From positions 1 to 46,759 of the forward strand of contig NZ_LFMW01000019.1 of assembly GCF_001050345.1 (NCBI RefSeq): 46,759 bases of DNA, read 5' to 3'. Each line of letters starts with the position of its first letter. Position 1 is the first letter of the stretch. A program made the translations under genes and the position numbers. The notes below the pieces were generated by a model. It was not told the origin of the DNA. It saw only the letters and a program-made list of their open reading frames with translations, and ran no database searches. Below, in pieces: positions 35,549 to 43,921 of this stretch. Source of the DNA: Pseudomonas fildesensis. GTDB lineage: Bacteria > Pseudomonadota > Gammaproteobacteria > Pseudomonadales > Pseudomonadaceae.

Positions 35549-36259
35549 TCATCGGAAGGTGATGAGCTGCGGCGCCTTCAACAGTTGCAAGTGGGTATGA
35601 CTGTTGAAGGAAGCCAGTGCCACCTCGCGACCGCGGAATTTCAGCTGGTTGAGCGAGGTGTTAACAATTTGCCAGTTCAGTTCGAACGCCTGCGCAGCGG
35701 GCATTCGGGTAATCAGGTGGAGCAGGGCGGTGATGGTGCCGCCGGAGGTGAATACTGCGATTTTGTCGCGGTTGTCCGCCGCTTCAAGAATGCGCTGCAG
35801 GCCGCCCTGGACCCGCTCGACAAACCCCAGCCAGCTTTCCAGCCCGGGCGGATCATAAGTGCCGGCCAGCCAGCGTTCGATGATCAGGGCGAAGATGCGC
35901 TGGAACTCGCTGCGGTTTTGTGCGGCGTTGCGCAGGATGTCGAGGGCTTCGGGTTCGGTGGTGAGCAGGTCGGGGAGCAGGGCGCGGATGATCGCTTCGG
36001 CGTCGAATTCGTTGAAGGCGCCGTCGACTTCCAGGGCAGGAACCGGCAGGTCGAGGGCGCTGTATTGATCGAGCGTGGCACGGGCGGTGTGCTGTTGGCG
36101 GCGCAGGTCGCCGGCTATGCAGCGGTCGAACGTCAGGCCCAGGTCTGCCAGGTGGCGACCGAGCACTTGCGCTTGTTCCACGCCGACGGGCGACAGGACG
36201 TCATAGTCGTCTGCACCGAAGGAGGCCTGGCCATGTCGAATCAGATAAATGCTGCCCAC
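35549..36259 (-). CDS. Histidine phosphatase superfamily protein (variant second His)
   Basis: A 236-residue phosphoglycerate-mutase-like protein beginning with the catalytic RHG motif (YLIRHGQASFG) and carrying the acid Glu region (DGAFNEFDAEA). At the place where active enzymes have the second His (SHGG), it reads VFTSGGTITALL, with Ser instead. Activity may therefore be reduced or altered, although this form may be shared by Pseudomonas orthologues. The GTG at 36259 is used because the RHG strand must begin there and GGGA lies upstream. Likely cotranscribed with the SCP2 gene. Confidence 0.82.
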   Translation of the reverse strand: MGSIYLIRHGQASFGADDYDVLSPVGVEQAQVLGRHLADLGLTFDRCIAGDLRRQQHTARATLDQYSALDLPVPALEVDGAFNEFDAEAIIRALLPDLLTTEPEALDILRNAAQNRSEFQRIFALIIERWLAGTYDPPGLESWLGFVERVQGGLQRILEAADNRDKIAVFTSGGTITALLHLITRMPAAQAFELNWQIVNTSLNQLKFRGREVALASFNSHTHLQLLKAPQLITFR

Positions 36260-36452
36260 GTCCGTTTTCCCGGTACGTTGAAAGTCTGGCGAGGTTATGA
36301 GGATGCCTTCGAGCTGTCAATGAAAAAACATACGCTTGTTTTAAAACGTCGTTAGAGGCTTGCTGCTGGCGGTTTGATGACTGGCTCGAACGCGGTGCCG
36401 TCGGTATGCTGGGGCAATCCGCGCGTGGCGCACTGCACTTGTAAGGAGAAGT

Positions 36453-37478
36453 ATGGATTTTTTGGCCGAATACGCGAGCTTTCTGGCGAAGACCGTCACC
36501 CTGGTGGTCGCTATTCTGGTGGTACTGATCAGCTTCGCGGCACTGCGCAGCAAAGGCCGTCGCAAAGCCGCCGGCCAGTTGCAGGTCAGCAAGCTCAATG
36601 ATTTCTACAAGGGCCTGCGTGAGCGCCTGGAATCGAGCCTGCTCGACAAGGACCAACTCAAGGCCCTGCGCAAGTCCGAAAGCAAGACCGAAAAGAAGAA
36701 GGGCAAGAAAAAGCCAGAAGCCAAACCACGCGTGTTCGTGCTGGATTTCGACGGCGACATCAAGGCCTCGGCCACCGAGAGCCTGCGCCATGAAATCACT
36801 GCGCTGCTGAGCCTGGCCACGCCCAAGGACGAAGTGGTGCTGCGCCTGGAAAGCGGCGGCGGCATGGTGCACAGCTATGGCCTGGCGTCGTCGCAACTGG
36901 CGCGTATCCGCCAGGCGGGCGTGCCGTTGACCGTGTGCATCGACAAGGTGGCGGCCAGCGGCGGCTACATGATGGCGTGCATCGGCGAGAAGATCATCAG
37001 CGCGCCGTTTGCCATCCTCGGATCCATCGGTGTGGTTGCGCAGTTGCCCAACGTCAACCGCCTGCTGAAGAAGCACGACATCGACTTTGAAGTGCTGACC
37101 GCCGGCGAGTACAAACGCACCCTCACGGTGTTTGGCGAAAACACCGAGAAGGGCCGCGAGAAGTTCCAGGAAGACCTGGACATCACCCATCAGTTGTTCA
37201 AGAACTTCGTCTCGCGTTATCGCCCGCAGCTGGCAATTGACGAAGTCGCGACCGGCGAAGTGTGGTTGGGTGTTGCAGCCCTCGACAAGCAACTGGTCGA
37301 CGAACTGCAGACCAGTGACGAATACCTGGCGACCAAGGCCAAGACCGCCGAGGTGTTCCACCTGCACTATGCCGAGCGCAAAAGCTTGCAGGAGCGGGTG
37401 GGCCTGGCGGCCAGTGGTTCGGTGGACCGGGTGTTGTTGACGTGGTGGAGCCGGTTGACCCAGCAGCGGTTCTGGTAA
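36453..37478 (+). CDS. sohB: SohB-type inner-membrane signal peptide peptidase
   Basis: A 341-residue S49-family peptidase. A single N-terminal transmembrane helix (residues 8-31) is followed by a highly charged KKKGKKKPE linker. The catalytic Ser lies in DKVAASGGYMMA, with the general-base Lys in AGEYKRTLT. Residues about 90-290 form the ClpP-like protease fold with the ESGGGMVHSYG segment of the oxyanion region. Family members degrade membrane signal peptides and misfolded membrane proteins; the active site faces the periplasm. AAGGAG is the ribosome site. Monocistronic. Confidence 0.93.
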   Translation: MDFLAEYASFLAKTVTLVVAILVVLISFAALRSKGRRKAAGQLQVSKLNDFYKGLRERLESSLLDKDQLKALRKSESKTEKKKGKKKPEAKPRVFVLDFDGDIKASATESLRHEITALLSLATPKDEVVLRLESGGGMVHSYGLASSQLARIRQAGVPLTVCIDKVAASGGYMMACIGEKIISAPFAILGSIGVVAQLPNVNRLLKKHDIDFEVLTAGEYKRTLTVFGENTEKGREKFQEDLDITHQLFKNFVSRYRPQLAIDEVATGEVWLGVAALDKQLVDELQTSDEYLATKAKTAEVFHLHYAERKSLQERVGLAASGSVDRVLLTWWSRLTQQRFW

Positions 37479-37485
37479 CCCTTCT

Positions 37486-37607
37486 GATCGTTCCCACGCT
37501 CTGCGCCCGATCGTTCCCACGCTCAGCCGTGGGAATGCATCCTGTGGCGCACCGCGTCACGCCTTCAAGAGCGGACGCGGAGCGTCTAGGGCGGCGAGGC
37601 GTCGTCG
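37486..37607. repeat. Decayed REP/BIME copy with duplicated head
   Basis: This is the same repeat family as at 25870. The head GATCGTTCCCACGCT occurs twice, at 37486-37500 and 37508-37522, then come GTGGGAATGCATCCTGTGGCG and CGCGTCACGCCTTCAAGAGC-type interior sequence. The right 26-bp arm is missing. It lies between sohB and the convergent dhaL-like gene. Confidence 0.7.
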
Positions 37608-37671
37608 TGGCTGTCGTTGATTCATCGGCGCTTTGAAAAAGCCCCGGCGGTCGCACGGTATATCCAGCAGG

Positions 37672-38319
37672 TCAAACACTCAGTCGGGGCTGCACTGAGT
37701 CCGCCAGTCGCGTAAGAATCAGGCAGCACGACACCGCTCCCGCATCCAGCACGCCCAATGAGCGTTCGCCGAGGCGACTGGCGCGGCCGATCTTCGCCAC
37801 CAGGTCCTTGGTCGAGTCGCGCCCCTGCGATGCGGCGGCTTTCATCGCTTCAAGCGCGTCGCTGAAGGACGCCCCCAAGGCATGTGCCCGCTCAAAGGCT
37901 TCCACCGCCGGAATCAAGGTGTCCATCAGGCATTTGTCGCCCACACCCGCTTCGGTAATGTCCTGCAGCGAGGTCAGGCCGCCGCGCATCAAGTGAGCAA
38001 AAGTCGCGGCGTCAATGTCGTCGCTGGCGCGCACTTCATCGGCCATGCCGATGAACAGGCTGCCATACAGAGGCCCCATGGAGCCGCCGATGCCTTCCAT
38101 CAAGCTCAAGGTCAGCTCATCCAGCGCTTCGGCCAGTGTCAACTGGCGGCCCTCGATTGTGCGCCCGCAATGGGCGAAGCCCTTGGCCATGTTGATGCCG
38201 TGGTCGCCGTCGCCAATCGCGCCGTCGACTTCACTGAGGTACTCACGGTTGGCCACGATCACGCTGACCAGGTCGGCGACGATGGCGCTGCCGTCACGGG
38301 TGGAAAAATGCTGGCTCAT
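37672..38319 (-). CDS. dhaL: DhaL-type ATP-binding subunit of a dihydroxyacetone/erythrulose kinase
   Basis: A 215-residue DhaL domain: GAIGDGDHGINMAKGF, the Mg-ADP-binding aspartates, and EGIGGSMGPLYGSLFIGM are diagnostic. It supplies the nucleotide for phosphorylating the ketose held covalently by DhaK. It begins 3 nt after the DhaK stop, so the two are coupled. No DhaM phosphotransfer subunit is seen, implying ATP rather than PTS-type phosphate. In this operon the likely substrate is a four-carbon ketose (erythrulose) rather than dihydroxyacetone. Confidence 0.92.
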   Translation of the reverse strand: MSQHFSTRDGSAIVADLVSVIVANREYLSEVDGAIGDGDHGINMAKGFAHCGRTIEGRQLTLAEALDELTLSLMEGIGGSMGPLYGSLFIGMADEVRASDDIDAATFAHLMRGGLTSLQDITEAGVGDKCLMDTLIPAVEAFERAHALGASFSDALEAMKAAASQGRDSTKDLVAKIGRASRLGERSLGVLDAGAVSCCLILTRLADSVQPRLSV

Positions 38320-38322
38320 GGT

Positions 38323-39324
38323 TCAGTCCGCCTGGGTCATGCCGATGGAGCGGCAGGGTTGGTCGATCAGGGTTTTCAGCTCAAAGTCGAGGCCGAGCAG
38401 GGTCAGGGTCACGCCCATCATTTCCAGGGAAGTGAAGTAGTTGCCGACGTAGCATCGGTGAATTTTCAAGCCCTTGGCGGTGAGCTGGCGCTCCACCTCG
38501 GCGTAGAAAATATACAGTTCCATCACCGGCGTGGCGCCGAGGCCGGAGACCAGCACGACCACGCTGTCATCCTGGCTGAAATCACGGTCGGCGAGGATCG
38601 GCGCAAGCATGCGCTCGGCCATGGCGGCGGCGGATTCGATGGCGATCACTTCGATGCCCGGTTCACCGTGATGGCCGATGCCCAGCTCCATCTGGCCGTC
38701 GGGGATCTGAAAATTCGGCTTGCCCACGGCGGCGATGGTGCAAGGTGTCAGGCCGATGCCAATCGAGCGGCAGTGGTCGACGGCTTTCTGGGCGACGCGA
38801 ATCACCCCGTCCAGGTCGTAATGCTGGGCGGCGGCAGCACCGCCGACCTTCCACATGAAAATCTCGCCGGCCACGCCGCGTCGTTTGGCAATGTCAGCCT
38901 TGGGCGCAGAGGCCACATCATCGTTGGCGACCACGGTGCGAATGCGCATGTCTTTGCTGGCGGCCATTTTCATTGCCAGTTTCACGTTCATGTTGTCGCC
39001 GGCGTAGTTGCCGTACAGGCAGGCCACGCCCGCGCCATGGTCGGCGGCGCGGAAAGCGTCGAAAAAACTCTTGGCGGTGGGCGAGGAAAAAATCTCACCG
39101 ACGGCCACTGCATCCACCAGGCCTGGGCCGACATAGCCGAGAAAGGCCGGCTCATGGCCCGAGCCGCCGCCAGTGACGATGCCGACGCGGCCTTGCGTCG
39201 AGGGCTTGGCCTTGCCGATGACCCGTGGGTTGCTCTCGTATTGGCGCAGTTCGGGGTGCGCGACCAGAATACCGCGCAGCATGTCCTCGACCACTTGGTC
39301 CGGATCGTTGATGACTCGATTCAT
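38323..39324 (-). CDS. dhaK: DhaK-type ketose-binding kinase subunit
   Basis: A 333-residue DhaK protein. GGGSGHEPAFLGYVGPG binds the substrate, and GIGHHGEPG contains the His that forms the hemiaminal with the ketose carbonyl. It works with the adjacent DhaL. In known tetritol pathways DhaK-type kinases phosphorylate D- or L-erythrulose. ATG at 39324 has AGGAACCC upstream. The location 65 nt after a zinc dehydrogenase and an SDR of the tetritol type argues for erythrulose as substrate; dihydroxyacetone or glyceraldehyde remain possible. Confidence 0.92.
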   Translation of the reverse strand: MNRVINDPDQVVEDMLRGILVAHPELRQYESNPRVIGKAKPSTQGRVGIVTGGGSGHEPAFLGYVGPGLVDAVAVGEIFSSPTAKSFFDAFRAADHGAGVACLYGNYAGDNMNVKLAMKMAASKDMRIRTVVANDDVASAPKADIAKRRGVAGEIFMWKVGGAAAAQHYDLDGVIRVAQKAVDHCRSIGIGLTPCTIAAVGKPNFQIPDGQMELGIGHHGEPGIEVIAIESAAAMAERMLAPILADRDFSQDDSVVVLVSGLGATPVMELYIFYAEVERQLTAKGLKIHRCYVGNYFTSLEMMGVTLTLLGLDFELKTLIDQPCRSIGMTQAD

Positions 39325-39389
39325 AACGCGGGTTCCTGTTCTTGTTGTCGTAGTGCAACGCACATTATCTGGGTAGGCGCCGGCCTGGG

Positions 39390-40505
39390 TCAGGGTTGCA
39401 GGACTACTTTGAGCGACTTGTCGCCACGTTCCATCACCGCAAACGCTTCCTTGAAATCCGCCAGCGCGAATTTATGGGTCACCACATCACGCATGTCGAT
39501 CTTGCGGTTGCCAATAAAGTCGATGGCACGCGGGTACATGTACGGTCCCAGGTGCGAGCCGAGGATGTCCAGTTCCTTACGGTCGCCAATGATCGACCAG
39601 TCCACCGTGGCCTCATCGTTGAACACGCTGAACTCGACGAAGCGCCCCAGCTTGCGCAGCATCGCCAGGCCCTGGTTGACCGCCTTGTGATGGCCGGTGG
39701 CTTCGATATAAATGTCGCAGCCGTAGCCTTCGGTGATCTCGCGGATCTTGGCCAGCACGTCGACCTCGGCCGGGTTCCATACTTCGTCGGCGCCCATGCG
39801 CAGGGCGAGGGCGGCGCGTTCGGGTTTCATGTCCAGCACGATGAGTTTTTTCGGGTTGCGCATGCGCACCGCGCCGATGATGCCCAGGCCCAGGGTGCCG
39901 GCGCCGGCGACGACCACCACATCGTCGAAATCCACATTGGCGCGCTCCGCTGCGTGCAATGAACAGGCGAGCGGCTCGATCAGGATCGCTTCGTCCGGCG
40001 CAATCGAATCCGGCACTTTGTGGATGATGCCTTCCTTGGTGAAGATCATGTATTGGGCCATGGCGCCTTGCACATTGTTCTGGAAACCGTACAGGTCGTG
40101 CTTCTGGCACATCCAGTACTGGCCGTGGTTGCAAAAGCGGCAGCCCCAGCACGGCACGATCTGCTCGGAGATCACACGGTCGCCGACCTTCACGCCGCGC
40201 TTCTCTGCGCCGGGCCCGAGGGCAACCACGCGACAGACGAATTCATGCCCGGGAATCATCGGCGGTTTTACGTAGCGCGGTTGCTCGGCGTCGCCCCAGA
40301 ACGAGGGGGCGCCGCGATAGGTCTTGATGTCGCCCATGCAAATGCCACACAGCTCGACTTTGGTGAGGATTTCATCCGGGCCGGGAGTGGGCACGTCGAC
40401 GGTTTCCAGGCGATAGTCTTCCGGGCCGTGGCAGACCACGGCCTGCATGGTTTTCGGGATGACCGGGGAGAGTTGTTCAGCGGTGCGCTCGGTGACGGTG
40501 GACAT
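39390..40505 (-). CDS. Zinc-dependent polyol dehydrogenase (erythritol/L-threitol dehydrogenase type)
   Basis: A 371-residue medium-chain dehydrogenase. Catalytic zinc ligands Cys (CGICMGD), His-Glu (PGHEFV) and the later Glu (IEPLACS), a structural zinc site with four cysteines (CWGCRFCNHGQYWMC), and a GAGTLGLG Rossmann motif for NAD. The sequence start (MQAVVCHGPEDYRLETVDVP) is that of proteins called erythritol/L-threitol dehydrogenase, which oxidise the polyol to L-erythrulose. It sits between the SDR and DhaK genes and is the probable polyol-to-ketose step. Exact stereochemistry cannot be fixed from sequence. Confidence 0.83.
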   Translation of the reverse strand: MSTVTERTAEQLSPVIPKTMQAVVCHGPEDYRLETVDVPTPGPDEILTKVELCGICMGDIKTYRGAPSFWGDAEQPRYVKPPMIPGHEFVCRVVALGPGAEKRGVKVGDRVISEQIVPCWGCRFCNHGQYWMCQKHDLYGFQNNVQGAMAQYMIFTKEGIIHKVPDSIAPDEAILIEPLACSLHAAERANVDFDDVVVVAGAGTLGLGIIGAVRMRNPKKLIVLDMKPERAALALRMGADEVWNPAEVDVLAKIREITEGYGCDIYIEATGHHKAVNQGLAMLRKLGRFVEFSVFNDEATVDWSIIGDRKELDILGSHLGPYMYPRAIDFIGNRKIDMRDVVTHKFALADFKEAFAVMERGDKSLKVVLQP

Positions 40506-40532
40506 GGCAGAACCTCACGACAAATGGATGAA

Positions 40533-41288
40533 TTACTGAATGCTGTAGCCGCCGTCGATCACCATGTTGGCGCCGGTGATCATCTGGGCGGCATCGCTGA
40601 GCAGGTACAACGCCAGCCCGGCGATTTCGTCCGGCTGGGCAAAACGGCCCGCCGGGATCTGTAATTTGGCCCGTTCACCCACTTCCCCAGCCCAGGCCTT
40701 CTTGCCCAGGGCGGTCTCGACGATGGTGGGGGAGATGGCGTTGACGTTGATCTGCGGCGCCCATTCCATGGCCAATACCTTGGTCATGCCGACGATGGCT
40801 GCCTTGCTGGCGCAGTAGGCGACGTGACGGTCGAGGCCGATCACCGCAGCCTGGGAGGCGAGGTTGACGATACGCCCGCGGCCTTGGGTGAGCATGTGCC
40901 GGGCGCAGGCCTGGGCGACGAAGAAGCTGGCCTTGAGGTTGATGTCGAGGGTGGTGTCCCAGGCGCTTTCGCTGACGTCGACGGCCTTGTCCAGCAGGAC
41001 TACACCGGCGCTGTTGATCAGGTAGTCCAGGCGTTGAAAGTGTTCGAAAACGCTGTCGATGGTGTGTTGCACCTGGCCGATCTGGCTGAGGTCGACGGCA
41101 ATCCCCAGATGCCCTGCGCCGAGGCTGGCCGCCACGTCCACTACCGCCGGGTCGCGGTCGAGCAAGGCCACGCGGGCGCCGCGTTCCACCAGCAGGTTGG
41201 CGCAGGCCAGGCCGATCCCGGCGGCGCCGCCGGTGATCACCGCGCAGCGGCCGGTGAGGTCGAAGGCTTGGTTCCAGAATCCAGACAT
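40533..41288 (-). CDS. GolD/DthD-type SDR polyol dehydrogenase
   Basis: A 251-residue SDR: TGGAAGIGLA cofactor loop, NSAGV, catalytic Ser...Tyr-x3-Lys (LASQAAVIGLDRHVAYCASKAA) and the C-terminal MVIDGGYSI. The family with this N-terminus (FDLTGRCAVITGGA) contains GolD and the D-threitol dehydrogenase DthD. It probably oxidises a tetritol to erythrulose, complementary in stereochemistry to the adjacent zinc enzyme. Separated by 27 nt from the next gene. Weak point: GolD, xylitol or other polyol oxidation are alternatives. Confidence 0.82.
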   Translation of the reverse strand: MSGFWNQAFDLTGRCAVITGGAAGIGLACANLLVERGARVALLDRDPAVVDVAASLGAGHLGIAVDLSQIGQVQHTIDSVFEHFQRLDYLINSAGVVLLDKAVDVSESAWDTTLDINLKASFFVAQACARHMLTQGRGRIVNLASQAAVIGLDRHVAYCASKAAIVGMTKVLAMEWAPQINVNAISPTIVETALGKKAWAGEVGERAKLQIPAGRFAQPDEIAGLALYLLSDAAQMITGANMVIDGGYSIQ

Positions 41289-41321
41289 GAATGACTCCTC
41301 TTTCAATAGCGCTGCAAATCC

Positions 41322-41417
41322 AATGTGGGAGGGCGCCTGCTCCCGATAACGGTGTGTCAGTCACCTGATTTATCACTGTTACACCGCCATCGGGAGCAAG
41401 CCCGTTCCCACACTTGA
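41322..41417. repeat. Paired REP palindrome between binding protein and SDR genes
   Basis: Left unit ATGTGGGAGGGCGCCTGCTC and the inverted unit GGGAGCAAGCCCGTTCCCAC are imperfect reverse complements, enclosing an inner palindrome near GGTGTGTCAGT/ACTGTTACACC. Such elements often lie at internal points of operons and lower downstream mRNA level. Confidence 0.75.
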
Positions 41418-41436
41418 CTGTATTTCAAGTCAATAA

Positions 41437-42351
41437 CTACTTGCCGCCGCTGACTTGTTTGTACAGGGCGTCGGCGTTGGCATTTGTGACCGGCACCCAC
41501 GGCAGGATGTAGGACTTGGCAGTGCCGTCGCCCCAATTCACGTCCTTGGCGTAACGCTCCCAGATCACCGACTGCGGCTTGTAATCCTTGCCGGCCAGTG
41601 CGCGCAGTGCCACGTCCAGTGCGCCCTGTGATTGGGCCTGGGCGTCCTGGAGGAAGGTGGTGACTTCGCCTTTCTTCGCCGCCTGGATCGCATCCGGCAT
41701 GCCGTCGATCGAGGTGACCGGCACATCCTTGGACGTCAGTCCGTGGGACTTAAGGGCCTGCACGGCGCCAAGCGCCATGTCGTCGTTCTGCGCGATCACG
41801 CCGTTGATGCCTTTGGGGTGGGCGTTCAGCCAGTCTTCGGTGAGTGTCAGGGCCTGGGCGCGGTCCCAGTTGGCGGTCTTTTTCTCGATGATCTTGATGT
41901 CCGGGTGTTTGCCCAGCACTTCGAGTTCGCCCTTTTCCCGGTCGATCTGCGCCGACTGGCCAATCGGGCCTTGGATGATCACCACGTTGCCCTTGCCGTT
42001 GAGCTTGTCGACCATGGCCTGCGCCTGCAGGCGGCCGCCTTCCACGTCATCGTTGCCCACGTATGGCACGGAGGCATCGGCTACTTTCGTATTGGAGGCG
42101 ATGACTACCACGTCGTTGCTCATGGCGGCCTTGACGGTGCCGACGCCGGCCTTGGTGTCGATGGGCACGAACAGAATCGCGTCGTAGCGCTGGGTCACCA
42201 TGTTTTCGATCTGGTTGTTCTGGGTGAGGGCGTCGTAGTTGCCGTCGAACACGGTCAGCTGCACGGTGCCGTCCTTGACCGCCGGGTGCTCCTTGAGCTC
42301 GCGGACCCAGTTCTGCATGAACTGGTGCTCAATATGGCCCCAACCCAGTGT
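41437..42351 (-). pseudogene. Sugar ABC transporter substrate-binding protein, 5' end lost at element junction
   Basis: About 293 residues from the first Met at 42318, plus about 11 codons before an upstream TGA at 42354-42352. The sequence is a RbsB-type periplasmic binding protein (QNNQIENMVTQRYDAILFVP, NDDMALGAVQALKSHG, QDAQAQSQGALDVALRAL). The signal peptide and first beta strand are absent: homology starts around HQFMQNWVREL, and beyond about 42340 the DNA belongs to the integrated element. Without a signal peptide the product would not be exported. The gene once headed, or lay within, the tetritol uptake and catabolic operon downstream. Promoter and remaining transporter genes must be beyond the element. 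Confidence 0.83.
42307..42325. other. Perfect inverted repeat close to the element junction, candidate att core
   Basis: CCAGTTC and GAACTGG flank a 5-nt centre (TGCAT). It lies within the binding-protein coding sequence, 16-40 nt from where host homology ends and the integrase frame begins. Tyrosine recombinase core sites consist of inverted arms around a short overlap. The position is suggestive, but no attR is visible to define the duplicated core. Confidence 0.3.
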
Positions 42352-43871
42352 TCATAAGGCATCAAGCAGTGACCACATCGACCTCAAAGGCCCAAAGTAC
42401 CAAACCTGTACTAACTCTTGCCCGTCCCTATCTGTACAGGAGGCAGGGTGTTTACTACCTCAAAGTGCGCCCCAAAGGTTCACTGCGCAGTGCTCTGTGC
42501 GTATCATTGGGAACCGCCTTGAAGGCCATAGCCATGCTGTCAGCAAATGAAATCCGTAGTCTTACTGAGCGCTTCCAGTTAGATAACCCCAATGCAGAAT
42601 GGGAAGGCCCAGGAGGCCTACGAGACACGGTTGTGTCCTTTGCATACAGCATCTTGGGGACGCGGGTAGACCCGTGGGACGCCAGTGGGCAGAGCGACAT
42701 CTACGAGGACCACATTCAGCACCTTCGTGACATCGCTCTCATGTTCCCACTGACTGCTCCGCAAGCTGAGGCCGTCGCTACAACTCTTGAGGCGTACAGA
42801 AGGGGACAGCTGTGGTTACAGGGCGATTTGAAGCCCCTCGTTAAGATGGTTAAGGACTCTGCCGCTGCTGATTCACTACCACCACCTCAGCCAGTCGCGA
42901 TAGCCAATGGTCAACAGCTCGTGATCGCCACGCAGGTCTCCTTTCAGACGCTCTCTGAGGGCTACCTGCGTGACCATGACAAGAACCTGAAGAAGTCCTC
43001 TAAGGACAGCATCCAAGAGGCCTCACGGGCACTCGTAGCGGCTTTAGAAGATATCGGGTTGGGTTCTGATGTGTCCCAGCACACACGGGCAGACCTCGTT
43101 AAGGTCCGTGAGATTCTCGGGCAGACAAGGGCTGTTAGTACGGTCAACAAGCTCTTAGCGAAGCTCATAGCTGTCCTATCGTGGGGTGAGATTAACGGCC
43201 TAATCTCACACAACTACTCAAAGGGCTTGAAGATCACCAAGGGGGCTAAGAGCAAGCGCCGTGGGTTCACAGAGAGTCAGGTAGATGCTGTGTTAGCGGC
43301 TGCTGCAACCCATGATGACCCTAAAGTCTTGTGGATTTGCTCGATAGCGTCCGTCACCGGGGCGCGGATACAGGAGATAATTCAGCTGACTAAAGAGGAC
43401 ATACTGTTTGATTCGGCGGGTCAGGTAGCCGTCCATATCAACGAGGGTGAATACACCAGCGACGATGGCGATGAAGCAGGAGCTGACAAGTCGATCAAGA
43501 CCGAGAGTTCTCAACGGCGCATCCCATTGGTGAACACAAGTAGGTGGTTTACTGACCTCGAAGTGTTCGTTGCGTACGTTAAGAGCCTACCTCCCGGTGC
43601 TGAGGTGTTCCGCCGTAAGAAGCTTGTAGATGAAGCTCGGTTAGCTGTGAGGGCCGCTGTAGGTGATGACCCTTCGTTGGTCTTCCACTCTTTCAGGCAC
43701 ACAATGGCGGGCCTCCTACAGACCAATGAGATAATCCTTCAGACTTCTTCGGCGATCATGGGGCACTCCACAGGCAGTATTACGTTTGATACCTACGGGA
43801 CCTCTATGGGCCAGAAGACGCTTAGAGAGGCCTTAGAGAAGGTCCTACCGGGTCGTCAAGTGGATAGCTAA
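42348..43871 (+). CDS. int: Tyrosine site-specific integrase
   Basis: A 507-residue phage-type integrase. The N-terminal region (LARPYLYRRQGVYYLKVRPK) resembles the arm-binding or DUF6538-type start. A core-binding domain lies around residues 210-300, and the catalytic domain carries Arg (VTGARIQEI), Lys in the beta hairpin (KSIKTESSQRRIPL), His-x2-Arg (HSFRHTMAG), His (GHSTG) and the Tyr nucleophile (FDTYGTS). All catalytic positions are present. Start is GTG at 42348 or an in-frame GTG at 42369; neither has a strong ribosome site. The frame starts at the junction, so its native promoter is split from it after integration. Confidence 0.93.
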   Translation: MFIRHQAVTTSTSKAQSTKPVLTLARPYLYRRQGVYYLKVRPKGSLRSALCVSLGTALKAIAMLSANEIRSLTERFQLDNPNAEWEGPGGLRDTVVSFAYSILGTRVDPWDASGQSDIYEDHIQHLRDIALMFPLTAPQAEAVATTLEAYRRGQLWLQGDLKPLVKMVKDSAAADSLPPPQPVAIANGQQLVIATQVSFQTLSEGYLRDHDKNLKKSSKDSIQEASRALVAALEDIGLGSDVSQHTRADLVKVREILGQTRAVSTVNKLLAKLIAVLSWGEINGLISHNYSKGLKITKGAKSKRRGFTESQVDAVLAAAATHDDPKVLWICSIASVTGARIQEIIQLTKEDILFDSAGQVAVHINEGEYTSDDGDEAGADKSIKTESSQRRIPLVNTSRWFTDLEVFVAYVKSLPPGAEVFRRKKLVDEARLAVRAAVGDDPSLVFHSFRHTMAGLLQTNEIILQTSSAIMGHSTGSITFDTYGTSMGQKTLREALEKVLPGRQVDS

Positions 43872-43921
43872 GACTCTTGCTGGTGTATCATGTGAGGCTT
43901 TCTAATAGGGAGCTTCATGTG

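Noticed and set aside
37882..39690. A 602-codon plus-strand open frame opposite dhaL/dhaK
   Set aside because: Antisense of two well-recognised genes; no ribosome site.
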